Shown here in pieces: positions 27,125 through 35,097 of a stretch of 64,000 bases of DNA; within the stretch, counting starts at the first letter, position 1, and each line of letters begins with the position of its first letter. A program made the position numbers and the translations under genes. Source of the stretch: Chloroflexota bacterium (GTDB lineage: Bacteria > Chloroflexota > Limnocylindria > Limnocylindrales > CSP1-4); NCBI GenBank assembly GCA_016191395.1, contig JACPOS010000025.1, forward strand, positions 1-64,000, in the 5' to 3' direction. The notes beneath the pieces were generated by a model. It was not told the origin of the DNA, made no database searches, and saw only the letters and a program-made list of their open reading frames with translations.

Positions 27125-28332
27125 GCGGGCGTCGCCTTGGAGGCGGGCGTTGCCTCGATCTCCGCCGCGGGTTTGCTCTTGATCCGCCACATGCCCCGGA
27201 TGAGCCCCGGCGCAGCCACGAACATGATGACGAGGGCCATGATGAAGAACAGGAGGTCGAATGGGATCCCGGACTCGACGCCCATGAGCTTGCCGCCCTG
27301 CGTGAGCGCGCCGAAGAGGAGGGCCGCGAGCACCACGCCGCTCGGCCGCAGGCCGGCGAGCAGGGCCAGGGCGATCGCGTTGAAGCCGATGCCGTTCGAC
27401 AGGTCGAGCGACAGCTGGCCGACGGTCCCGATCACCATGAGGCCGCCACCCATCCCCGCGAGTGCGCCGGACAGGGTCATCGCGACGATCATCGAGCCGC
27501 CGGCGCTCATGCCCGCGTAGCGCGCGGCCGAGAGGCTGAAGCCCGCGGCCCGCAGCTCGAAGCCCTTCGTCGTCTTGAACAGCAGCCACGAGACCGCAAC
27601 CGCCATCAGGAGCGCCACGACAAAGCCGTAATCCAACCGGAGACCGGGCAGGTTGATGATGTTGGGCACGTCCACGATCGGGGTGAGGTCCTTGGAGATC
27701 GGCGAGGTGCTGCCGGCCGCGCGGAGGTACGGCGAACGCAGCGCAAAGAACACGAGCAGCTTCGCGACGTAGGTCAGCATGATCGTGGTGATGACCTCGT
27801 GCGCACCGGTGCGCGCCTTGAGGAAGCCCGGCAGGAAGCCCCAGGCGCCGCCCACGACCGTGGCCGCGCCGATCGACGCCACGAGGATGACCGGCGCCGG
27901 CACCTTGTCCGCAAGCACGATCGCGGTGATCGTGGCGCCGAGCGCGCCGAGCAGCAGCTGGCCGTCTGCACCGATGTTGAACATGCCGGCGCGGAAGGAG
28001 ATCGCAACAGCGAGACCGGCGAAGATCAGCGGCATCGCCGCGACGAGCGTCTCCGTGATGGGCCGGATGGCCTTCGCGATGTCCGCCCCGTCGCCGGTTT
28101 GGAGGGCGGTGAGAATGCGGGTGGGATCGCCGAACGCGCCGGACAGCATCGCGCCGTAGGCATCGACCACCCCGCCGATCGCGCCGCCGATGGCGCCGAC
28201 CGGATCCGTGCCGATCTGCGAGAGGTGGTCGAAGTCCGTCAGGACGATGACGATCCCGCCGAACAGCAGACCGGTGACCACCGAGAGGACCGGGATCGCG
28301 GCCCGGCGGAACAGGGAGGTCACGCGACTCAT
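27121..28332 (-). CDS. Nucleoside ABC transporter permease 1 (BmpA-type system)
   Basis: 403-residue integral membrane protein of the BPD_transp_2 family, related to YufP/NupP-type permeases. It begins with one membrane helix (AIPVLSVVTGLLFGGIVIVL). The family signature GMFNIGADGQLLLGALGA follows a loop, and TGAHEVITTIMLTYVAKLL is also characteristic. The C-terminal tail is charged and Ala/Pro-rich. Translation is coupled at both ends: its start overlaps the ATPase stop and its stop overlaps the permease 2 start, each as ATGA. It forms the translocation channel with permease 2. Confidence 0.93.
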   Translation of the reverse strand: MSRVTSLFRRAAIPVLSVVTGLLFGGIVIVLTDFDHLSQIGTDPVGAIGGAIGGVVDAYGAMLSGAFGDPTRILTALQTGDGADIAKAIRPITETLVAAMPLIFAGLAVAISFRAGMFNIGADGQLLLGALGATITAIVLADKVPAPVILVASIGAATVVGGAWGFLPGFLKARTGAHEVITTIMLTYVAKLLVFFALRSPYLRAAGSTSPISKDLTPIVDVPNIINLPGLRLDYGFVVALLMAVAVSWLLFKTTKGFELRAAGFSLSAARYAGMSAGGSMIVAMTLSGALAGMGGGLMVIGTVGQLSLDLSNGIGFNAIALALLAGLRPSGVVLAALLFGALTQGGKLMGVESGIPFDLLFFIMALVIMFVAAPGLIRGMWRIKSKPAAEIEATPASKATPA

Positions 28333-29855
28333 GCCGCGAGCCCTCCGCCGAACGACGCGCCGCCCATCAGCAGGCCAAGATTCTCGTACGTCGCATCCTC
28401 GCCGGCGAGGATGCCGACGATCTTGCCGTCGAACATCACCGCGATGCGGTCGCCGACCGCGAGCACCTCGTCGAGCTCCGTGCTGACGAGCAGGATGGCT
28501 GCGCCCCCGTCGCGCTGCTCGATGAGCCGCCGATGGATGTACTCGATGGAGCCGACGTCAAGACCGCGCGTCGGTTGCGCCGCGAGCACGAGCTGGACCG
28601 GTACGGAGAACTCGCGCGCCACGACCACCTTCTGCTGGTTCCCGCCCGACAGCGAGCCCGCGTACGTGTCGATGGACGGCGTGCGGATGTCGAAGTCCTT
28701 GACCCCCTGGGCGGCGCGCTCGCGCACGGCCTTGAGGTCGAAGATGCCGTTCCTGCTGTACGGTGCCTTGTGGTAGCTGTCGAGGATGTAGTTCTCGGCC
28801 ACGGTCATGTAGTCGATCAGCCCATCGCGGCCGCGGTCCTCCGGGATGTGGGCGACGCCGAGATCCGATACGTGCCGCGGGCTCGACTTCTCGGTGTGGT
28901 GGCCACCGATCGTGATCTGGCCGGAATCGATGGGCCGGAGGCCGGTGATGGCCTCAACGAGCTCCGTCTGCCCGTTACCCTGGACGCCCGCGATGACCAC
29001 GATCTCGCCGGCGCGGACCTCCAGGTCCACGCCTTTGACCGCCATCTCCAGGCGGTCGTCCCGGACCTGCAGGTTCTCGACGTGTAGGACGACGTCACCG
29101 GGTTTCGCCGGCCCCTTCGGCACGATCAGCTCCACGTCGCGCCCGACCATGAGGTTGGCCAGCTGCTGGCGCGTTGCGCTCTTGGGGTCTGCCGTACCGG
29201 CCACGCGCCCGCGGCGGAGCACGACGATGTCGTCCGCGACCTCGAGGACCTCGTTGAGCTTGTGGGTGATGAAGATCACCGTGGTCCCGCCCGCCGCGAG
29301 CGATCGGATGATCGCGAAGAGCTCCTCAGTCTCGTACGGCGTCAGCACCGCGCTGGGCTCGTCCAGCACGAGGATGTCGCTGTGGCGGTACAGCGCCTTC
29401 AGGATCTCGACGCGCTGGCGGACGCCAACCGGCAGGTTCTCGATCTTCGCGTCCGGATCGACCTCCAGCTTGTACTGCTCCGAGAGCTCGACGATGCGCT
29501 TGCGCGCCGCGGCTCGATCAAAGGTGCCGAGGAACCCCGTGACGGTCTCTGCGCCGAGGGCGACCGCCTCGACGACGTCGAACACGGGCACGAGCATGAA
29601 GTGCTGGTGGACCATCCCGACGCCCGCGCGGATCGCGGCCACCGGGTCGTCGAAGGTGCGCTCCTCGCCGTCGATGAAGATCTGGCCCGAATCCGGCTTG
29701 TAGAGGCCGGACAGGATGTTCATGAGCGTGGTCTTGCCCGCGCCGTTCTCGCCGAGCATGCCGAGCACCTTGCCCCGGTCGGCAGAGATGGAGATCCTGT
29801 CGTTCGCGAGCACGCCGGGGAACTGCTTGGTGATATCGCGAAGCTCGAGCCGCAT
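28329..29855 (-). CDS. Nucleoside ABC transporter ATPase (duplicated)
   Basis: 508 residues with two fused nucleotide-binding domains, the layout of NupO/YufO and RbsA-like ATPases. The first domain has GENGAGKTTLMNILSG, a Walker B ILVLDEPSAVLTP and a linker near GVRQRVEILKALY. The second domain has GVQGNGQTELVEAI in place of a standard Walker A, SLSGGNQQKVVVAREF and LVLAAQPTRGLDVGS. The altered second P-loop and the AAQPTRG in Walker B are normal for this family. It follows BmpA after a 108 bp gap that contains a strong hairpin and powers the two permeases. Confidence 0.94.
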   Translation of the reverse strand: MRLELRDITKQFPGVLANDRISISADRGKVLGMLGENGAGKTTLMNILSGLYKPDSGQIFIDGEERTFDDPVAAIRAGVGMVHQHFMLVPVFDVVEAVALGAETVTGFLGTFDRAAARKRIVELSEQYKLEVDPDAKIENLPVGVRQRVEILKALYRHSDILVLDEPSAVLTPYETEELFAIIRSLAAGGTTVIFITHKLNEVLEVADDIVVLRRGRVAGTADPKSATRQQLANLMVGRDVELIVPKGPAKPGDVVLHVENLQVRDDRLEMAVKGVDLEVRAGEIVVIAGVQGNGQTELVEAITGLRPIDSGQITIGGHHTEKSSPRHVSDLGVAHIPEDRGRDGLIDYMTVAENYILDSYHKAPYSRNGIFDLKAVRERAAQGVKDFDIRTPSIDTYAGSLSGGNQQKVVVAREFSVPVQLVLAAQPTRGLDVGSIEYIHRRLIEQRDGGAAILLVSTELDEVLAVGDRIAVMFDGKIVGILAGEDATYENLGLLMGGASFGGGLAA

Positions 29856-29896
29856 TGGGGTTATGCCTCGAGGGGGACGTTCGTTGGGGAATGTTG

Positions 29897-29933
29897 ACTG
29901 CCCCCGGTCCGCGATGCGGGCCGGGGGCAGTCC
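29897..29933 (-). terminator. Intra-operon hairpin after bmpA
   Basis: GACTGCCCCCGGTCCGC-GAT-GCGGGCCGGGGGCAGTC is a nearly perfect 17-bp stem with a 3-nt loop. It lies between the binding-protein gene and the ATPase gene. Such hairpins usually make the binding protein more abundant than the membrane components, by partial termination or by protecting the mRNA 3' end. Confidence 0.8.
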
Positions 29934-29963
29934 AATGCTGGGTCCTGGACTGTCTCGAGCGAG

Positions 29964-31154
29964 CTAGCAGCCGCGCCCGAGGAAGGTGCAGACCTTGACG
30001 GTCCCGAGGCCCAACGCCGACTTGAGGTCGGCAAGCTCGGCCTTGAGCTCCGCTGAGAGCTGCGTGTCGTAATCGTGGAACGGGGAGAGCAGCACGCCGT
30101 TGTTGGCGATGGTGCCAGAGTAATCCTTGCCGCCGAGATAGCCGGTATTGGCCTGGTTGAAGAAGTCGAGGACGGAGACGTCGATCGCCTTCTGGGCCGA
30201 GGTCAGGATGGCCTTGTTGGTCGGCGGGCCGATACTGAGGTACTGGTCGGTGTCCACGCCGATGGCCCACTTGCCGGCCTCGGACATGGCCTTGATGGAG
30301 CCGTTGCCGGTGCCGCCCGCGACGGGATGGACGATGTCCACGCCCTGGTCGAGGAACGTCTTGGCGAGCTCCTCACCCTTGGTCGGGTTGACCCAGGTGT
30401 CGTTGCCGCCGCTGCCGCCGACAAACGTGCCACTGGTGGAAGGATCCTTGAGAGAGCCGTCCCAGCCGAGCAGCTTGACGGTGGTGCCCTTCTGCTGGTT
30501 GTGGTACTGGATGCCGGCGTACAGGCCGTCCATGAAGCGGGTGACGCCCGGGAAGGCGAGGCCGCCGTACGTGCCGACTTTGCCGCTCTTGGTCCAGCCG
30601 GCGGCGAGGTAGCCCGCGAGCATCGCGGCCTGGTCGACCTGGTAGTCGAGGCCCGTGAAGTTCGCCGGCTGCGGGGTGTCATCCGCGTTACCACAGGTGA
30701 AGTCCGGTCCGCAGGCGTTCCAAGCCGTGTCGACCTGGGCAAACGCGATCTTCGGGTTGGCCTTCGCGGCATCGGCGGTGGCCTTCGACTGCAGGAAGCC
30801 GACCGTCACGATGGCCTGGCAGCCCTTGTCGATCAGGGTCTGGATGTTGTTGGTGTAGTCCGTGGCGCCCTGCGCCTCGCTGAAGAAGGTCGTGTAGCCC
30901 GCCGCCTTGGCGTCTTCGAGGCCCTTCTTGGCAAGGTCGTTGAAGCCCTTGTCGCCGAGGCCGCCGGTGTCAAACGCCACGCAGGCGACGATCTTCGCCT
31001 TCCCGGTTGGACCTGCCGTGCCCGGCGCAGTCGTGGGGCCCGAGGTCGCGGTGCCACCGGTTCCCGGCGCGGTGGTCGGCGCGCCCGAGCTGCACGCCGC
31101 GAAAATCAGGGCCGCCGAGGCGCCAAGCCCAAGCAGCCTCCTGGAAATCGTCAA
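29964..31154 (-). CDS. BMP-family nucleoside-binding lipoprotein
   Basis: Substrate-binding protein of the nucleoside importer, about 396 residues. The start is the TTG at 31154, preceded by AGAGGAGG at 9 nt. The lipobox is AALIFAACSSG, and a Thr/Pro/Gly linker follows. The mature domain shows the BMP family features VACVAFDTGGLGDKGFNDLA, AIVTVGFLQS, AAMLAGYLAAGW and KWAIGVDTDQYL. It contains two CxxxxxxC cysteines (ACGPDFTCGN) and a C-terminal CTFLGRGC. First gene of the importer operon, divergent from the CoA-binding gene, with a -10 TATCCT 56 nt upstream. Confidence 0.92.
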   Translation of the reverse strand: MTISRRLLGLGASAALIFAACSSGAPTTAPGTGGTATSGPTTAPGTAGPTGKAKIVACVAFDTGGLGDKGFNDLAKKGLEDAKAAGYTTFFSEAQGATDYTNNIQTLIDKGCQAIVTVGFLQSKATADAAKANPKIAFAQVDTAWNACGPDFTCGNADDTPQPANFTGLDYQVDQAAMLAGYLAAGWTKSGKVGTYGGLAFPGVTRFMDGLYAGIQYHNQQKGTTVKLLGWDGSLKDPSTSGTFVGGSGGNDTWVNPTKGEELAKTFLDQGVDIVHPVAGGTGNGSIKAMSEAGKWAIGVDTDQYLSIGPPTNKAILTSAQKAIDVSVLDFFNQANTGYLGGKDYSGTIANNGVLLSPFHDYDTQLSAELKAELADLKSALGLGTVKVCTFLGRGC

Positions 31155-31209
31155 CTGTTGCTCCTCCTCTGTACGCCGGCCCTCCAAGGAATCGCCGGTC
31201 GTTCGAGGC

Positions 31210-31215
31210 AGGATA
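31210..31215 (-). promoter_or_regulatory. Putative bmpA -10 element
   Basis: Minus-strand TATCCT. It overlaps the plus-strand TACGCT by two bases, so the two divergent operons share one control point. The leader of about 49 nt contains a strong Shine-Dalgarno. Confidence 0.45.
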
Positions 31216-31219
31216 CGCT
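31214..31219 (+). promoter_or_regulatory. Putative -10 of CoA-binding gene (leaderless)
   Basis: Plus-strand TACGCT, 6 nt before the ATG at 31226. There is no convincing Shine-Dalgarno. Confidence 0.45.
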
Positions 31220-31225
31220 AGCCCA

Positions 31226-31750
31226 ATGGCCCGCGTCGATGGTCTCCGCATGCTCGAATCGGACTCGGAGGCGCGCCGTCGCGAGCGCCGGGACTGGACG
31301 GCCGAGCTGCTCGACCTGGAGGCGGGTCGCATCGGGGTTCCGGTGCTCGACCGGGATGGAATCCGGGCCCTCCTCGGCATGAAGCCGCGCATCGCGATCG
31401 TGGGTGCGTCGCCCAACCCGACCCGGCCGTCGTACGGCGTCCTCGTGGACCTCCAGGGGCTCGGCTACGACGTCGTTCCGGTGAACCCGTCGGCAGAAGA
31501 GGTCGCCGGACTGCGCTGTTACGCGTCGCTTCGCGAGGCGGTCGACGCGACGGGGCCGGTCGACATCGTGGACGTGTTCCGGCTGCCACCTGCCTGCCCG
31601 GAGCACGCTCGCGAGGCCGTCGCGGTGGGCGCGCACTGCCTCTGGCTCCAGCTCGGCATCGCCAGCCGCGAGGCAGGCCGGATCGCGCACGAGGGCGGCC
31701 TCAGCGTCGTGATGAACCGGTGCCTGGCGGTCGAGGCAGCCCGGCTGTGA
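31226..31750 (+). CDS. CoA-binding (Rossmann) domain protein
   Basis: 174 residues. After a charged 40-residue N-terminus comes a CoA_binding_2 Rossmann fold: IAIVGASPNPTRPSYGVLVD, VVPVNPSAEEVAGLRCYASL, DIVDVFRLPPACPEHAREAV and CLWLQLGIASREAGRIAHEG, ending with a catalytic-looking cysteine (MNRCLAVE). Proteins of this type bind CoA or acyl-CoA; some are linked to protein acylation or CoA persulfidation control, but their function is generally unproven. The start is ATG 31226. Its stop overlaps the cytidine deaminase GTG start (GTGA), so it leads a five-gene plus-strand operon for nucleoside use. Confidence 0.85.
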   Translation: MARVDGLRMLESDSEARRRERRDWTAELLDLEAGRIGVPVLDRDGIRALLGMKPRIAIVGASPNPTRPSYGVLVDLQGLGYDVVPVNPSAEEVAGLRCYASLREAVDATGPVDIVDVFRLPPACPEHAREAVAVGAHCLWLQLGIASREAGRIAHEGGLSVVMNRCLAVEAARL

Positions 31751-32661
31751 TCGAGGCGGCCGCCAGACCGGCCCTCCTACGCGAGATCGAGGCGATCGCT
31801 GCGCGCCCCGGCGGCGACAGCACGATCTCCCGATCCGTCGCCGAGGAGCTGGTGGCGAGGCACGGGCTCGGGTCTACCGTCCAGCTGGCGCTGCTCGCCC
31901 TCCCGGTCGCCGGGGCCATGGCCCGCTGCGAGATCTCCGGCTTCCGGGTTGCCGCGGTTGGCATCGAGGCAGAGACGGGCGCCTTCTTGCTCGGCGGAAA
32001 CCTGGAGTTCCCGGGCACCGACCTCGGCACGACCGTCCATGCGGAGGGATTCGTCGCGCTCCGCGCCCGCGCTCGCGGGAACACCCTCGCCACCCTCGCG
32101 GTCCGCGAGGCGCATCCGTGTGCCCACTGCCGCCAGACGCTGTCGGAGTCTGCGTCCGCTGACGGCCTGCGGCTCGTGGACCTCGCGGGCTCGGACCTGA
32201 CCCTCGCGGACCTGTACCCGTGGCCGTTCCGACCGAGCGCCCTCGGGATCGCGGGCGACGCCGGCGGGCGGACGAACTGGCCGAACCTCGAAGGCCTGGA
32301 CGCCCGGCACCGTGGCGATGGCGACATTCCGCCCGACGTCGCAGCTGGCCTGCTCGACGCTGGCCGGCGCGCCCATGCCCCCTACTCCGGCGCTCCGAGC
32401 GCCGTGGCGCTCCGAACGGCGGCCGGACGGCTGCTCGCCGCTGGCTGCGTGGAGAGCGTGTCGTTCAACCCGACCACCACCGCGCTCCAGGCAGCGCTCG
32501 TGGAGGCCGTGGCCACCCGCGCGGATCTCGCCGCGATCACCGACGCATGGCTTGCCTCCACGGCCGGCGGCCCGGTGGATCCGGAGCCTGCGTTTCGGGC
32601 GCTGCTCGCGGCCGTCGCGCCAGGCGCGAGCGCCCGCGTCGTCCATTGGCGCAGTCACTAG
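31747..32661 (+). CDS. cdd: Cytidine deaminase, two-domain type
   Basis: Deaminates cytidine and deoxycytidine to uridine and deoxyuridine. 304 residues, matching the large two-domain (E. coli-type) enzyme that acts as a dimer. The catalytic N-terminal domain has VHAEGFVALR (zinc His and the proton-shuttle Glu) and HPCAHCRQTLSE (the two zinc cysteines). The C-terminal domain lacks these residues, as expected for the structural copy. The GTG start at 31747 overlaps the stop of the preceding gene. It fits a nucleoside salvage role with the divergent nucleoside importer. Confidence 0.93.
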   Translation: MIEAAARPALLREIEAIAARPGGDSTISRSVAEELVARHGLGSTVQLALLALPVAGAMARCEISGFRVAAVGIEAETGAFLLGGNLEFPGTDLGTTVHAEGFVALRARARGNTLATLAVREAHPCAHCRQTLSESASADGLRLVDLAGSDLTLADLYPWPFRPSALGIAGDAGGRTNWPNLEGLDARHRGDGDIPPDVAAGLLDAGRRAHAPYSGAPSAVALRTAAGRLLAAGCVESVSFNPTTTALQAALVEAVATRADLAAITDAWLASTAGGPVDPEPAFRALLAAVAPGASARVVHWRSH

Positions 32662-32678
32662 GCAGCGGGAGCCAGCCG

Positions 32679-33431
32679 GTGGTGGATCGCTCGAACTGGT
32701 GGACGGCCCTGCCGCCGAGCGCCGCTGCGAACCTCGCCCAGGTCTGGATTCCGGTGGGGTTGCCGGGCTTCACCGGCGACCAGAAGGCGCGGCGGGTCGC
32801 GCTGCTCGACGGGCGCTTCGGCGCGGATGGCTGGCGGCAGGGCCACATCGTTCGCGGCCGCGTGCTGACGCCTGCCGAGGCGATCCTCGAGTACGAGGCC
32901 TCGTATCGGGCCTTCCTCCGTGCGAATCGACCGCTCGTGGCGTTTCTCGCGGATGTGTGCGGCAACGTCTACGACAACGCGGTCGAGAACGTGCGCGACG
33001 ATGACTACCTGCAGCCGCACACCACGTCCAACCACTACCAGGACATCTCTGTGCGCCGGGTGATCGCGGAGCTCGTGGACGATCCGGCATGGCCGGAGGT
33101 CAGAGCGACCGAGCCGGGCGAGGCAGACCTGCTGGACCTCGGGACCGGGCGGCGGGAGCGCGTGCCGCGTGCGTCGGGGATGCGCGGCGACGGCCTGCTG
33201 CAGATCCGCGAGCCGGACTCGCCGGGCTACATGCTGAGTCCCGCCGTCGTGCCGGTCCACGATCCCGCCCTGATCACGGCGCTCCCGAGCCGGATCGAGT
33301 GGTACCACCTCGAGGGCTGCGGCCATCTCTCGGTCGAGGCGTTCTGGCAGATGAGCAAGGTCGTGGAAGTGCGCTATGACCGGTTCCTCGCCTCGGGCGC
33401 GCACCGGGCGGACCCGCTCGCGGGCTCGTGA
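32679..33431 (+). CDS. Protein of unknown function in nucleoside operon
   Basis: About 250 residues, not recognised. It has no signal peptide or membrane helix. Notable patches are NWWTALPPS near the N-terminus, QVWIPVGLPGFTGDQKARR, NVYDNAVENVRDDDYLQPHT followed by SNHYQDISVRRVIAE, and a C-terminal WYHLEGCGHLSVEAFWQMSK. The repeated His, Asp and Trp could form a metal or nucleotide site, but I cannot tie it to an enzyme family. It lies between cdd and a PfkB kinase, 17 nt after the first and 13 nt before the second, so it likely acts on nucleosides or their sugars. The GTG 32679 start follows GCGGGAG; GTG 32682 is equivalent. Confidence 0.6.
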   Translation: MVDRSNWWTALPPSAAANLAQVWIPVGLPGFTGDQKARRVALLDGRFGADGWRQGHIVRGRVLTPAEAILEYEASYRAFLRANRPLVAFLADVCGNVYDNAVENVRDDDYLQPHTTSNHYQDISVRRVIAELVDDPAWPEVRATEPGEADLLDLGTGRRERVPRASGMRGDGLLQIREPDSPGYMLSPAVVPVHDPALITALPSRIEWYHLEGCGHLSVEAFWQMSKVVEVRYDRFLASGAHRADPLAGS

Positions 33432-33444
33432 GCGGCGCAGGCAG

Positions 33445-34302
33445 GTGAGCCGTTCCGGCACGCTCCTCCTCGGCACGATCAGCCTGGATCACTACCTCTC
33501 GAGCGGCGAGGTCCTGCCCGGCGGCGGCGTGCTGAACATGGCGTGGCACTGGCGGCGACTCGGGCGCGGGTTCGAGCTCCTGACGCGCGTGGGCGCCGTC
33601 GACGGCGGCCCGATCAAGGCGTTCCTGGATCGCCACGGCATCCGCACGGTCTCGCGGGTCGATCTCGCCGCACCCGGCGTCTCCAGCGCGATCGACATCG
33701 AGATCCTTCCCGACCGGCAGCCACACATGGACAACTTCGTCCCGGGCGTCTGGGAGGACTACCGGCTCACGGCACGGGAGCGGGATTCGCTGCGGACCGC
33801 GAAGCGGCTGCACGTCGTGCTCGTCGAGGGCGCGATCGCGGAGCTGGCGCGGCTCGCCGCCAACGGAGCGCTCGCCGGGATCGCGGTCTCGGCGGACTTC
33901 CTCGGCTTCCGCCACTACACGGTTGAGCGGCTCGCGGAGACCATGCGCCACGTCGACCTCGGGTTCATCGGCTGGCCCGGCGCCGAGGACGACCCCACGG
34001 TCGCGGGCATGCGTGCGGTCGCGTTCGATCTCGGTCGCGTCCTCGTCGTGACGATGGGCGCGCGTTCGGTCCTGGTCTTCGACGGCCGGCCGTCGACCCC
34101 CGCGGGCGACCGCGAACGCCGGTACCCGGTTCAGTCGGTCGAGGTCGCCGGGACGACGCTGGGTTGCGGCGACGCGTTCATCGCCTGGTTCCTCGACGAG
34201 CTGTGGCGCGGGAACGACCTCGCCGCCGCCGTTGCGCGCGGCATGATTGGCGGCGCACAGGCCACGGCGTGGCCGCGTCCGCTCCCCGACGACGCGTACT
34301 GA
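33445..34302 (+). CDS. PfkB-family sugar/nucleoside kinase
   Basis: About 285 residues of the ribokinase fold. The N-terminal region has LLGTISLDHYLSSGEVLPGG with the substrate-side Gly-Gly, and a Trp/Arg-rich ARHWRRLG-type helix. The catalytic motif near the C-terminus is TTLGCGDAFIAWFLDEL, a variant of the family's GAGDAF with the base Asp kept. Phosphate donor and sugar specificity are not clear; ribose or a nucleoside would fit, since the nucleoside hydrolase and phosphorylase release ribose and ribose-1-phosphate. The GTG 33445 start follows AGGCAG. It sits 9 nt before the phosphorylase gene. Confidence 0.82.
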   Translation: MSRSGTLLLGTISLDHYLSSGEVLPGGGVLNMAWHWRRLGRGFELLTRVGAVDGGPIKAFLDRHGIRTVSRVDLAAPGVSSAIDIEILPDRQPHMDNFVPGVWEDYRLTARERDSLRTAKRLHVVLVEGAIAELARLAANGALAGIAVSADFLGFRHYTVERLAETMRHVDLGFIGWPGAEDDPTVAGMRAVAFDLGRVLVVTMGARSVLVFDGRPSTPAGDRERRYPVQSVEVAGTTLGCGDAFIAWFLDELWRGNDLAAAVARGMIGGAQATAWPRPLPDDAY

Positions 34303-34311
34303 GGAGACCCG

Positions 34312-35088
34312 ATGCCCCAGATCCACCTGCACGCCGAACCCGGCGACTACGCGCCGACCGTGATCCTGCCCGGCGACCCGATCCGTGCGACGAAGATCGC
34401 GGCTCGCTTCGACGGCGGCCTCGAGAACACTCGCCAGGTGAACGCCAATCGCGGGCTCGTGGGCTATACGGGCACCGTGCAGGGGGTCCCGGTCTCCGTC
34501 CAGGTGACGATGATGGGCTCGCCCACGACGGGCATCGTCGTGGAGGAGCTGCTGATGCTCGGCGTGACGACGCTCATCCGGGTCGGCACGACGGGAGCGT
34601 TCGGCAAGGCGCAGATCGGCGATGTCATCGTGGCGATGGCCTCCGTTGGGTGGACGGGCCACGCGAACGTCATCGGCGCCGGCGAGCCCACGGCGCCGAC
34701 CGCCGACCTCGATGTCGTGCTCGCCCTTCGCGACGCCGCCCGGGCGACGGGGCTCACCACGCACGTCGGCCCGATCGTCACCGGCGACGTGTTCTACGGC
34801 GACCCGAAGCCGGTCTACCGATGGGGTCGGCGGGGCTACCTCTCGGTGGAGATGGAGACCGCGACGCTGTACCTGCTGGCGATGCGCGAGCGCGCGAAGG
34901 GCCGCCCGATCCGGGCTGGCTCCATCCTGACCGTGTCCGACGTCCTGTTCGACCCGGACGATCCGGACGCCGCCGAGCGCTCCGGCGGCAAGGCCTTCTA
35001 TCGGCCGCCCGAGGACGAGGTGAACCGCCGCGTCGACCTCACGATCGGCGCCGCCCTCGCCGCCGCCGCGGCACTCGGTCGCGGCTGA
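34312..35088 (+). CDS. Purine nucleoside/uridine phosphorylase (PNP_UDP family)
   Basis: Phosphorolyses nucleosides to free base and (deoxy)ribose-1-phosphate. 258 residues. The family motifs are ILPGDPIRA for phosphate, RVGTTGAFG for the phosphate/ribose site and SVEMETATLYLLAM for the ribose hydroxyls. SDVLFDPDDPD is close to the base-specificity loop of the DeoD-type (hexameric) enzymes; purine versus uridine preference remains a guess. GAGGAGA lies at good distance before the ATG. Last gene of the plus-strand operon and convergent with the PLP enzyme gene 9 nt away. Confidence 0.9.
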   Translation: MPQIHLHAEPGDYAPTVILPGDPIRATKIAARFDGGLENTRQVNANRGLVGYTGTVQGVPVSVQVTMMGSPTTGIVVEELLMLGVTTLIRVGTTGAFGKAQIGDVIVAMASVGWTGHANVIGAGEPTAPTADLDVVLALRDAARATGLTTHVGPIVTGDVFYGDPKPVYRWGRRGYLSVEMETATLYLLAMRERAKGRPIRAGSILTVSDVLFDPDDPDAAERSGGKAFYRPPEDEVNRRVDLTIGAALAAAAALGRG

Positions 35089-35097
35089 ACGGCGCCC

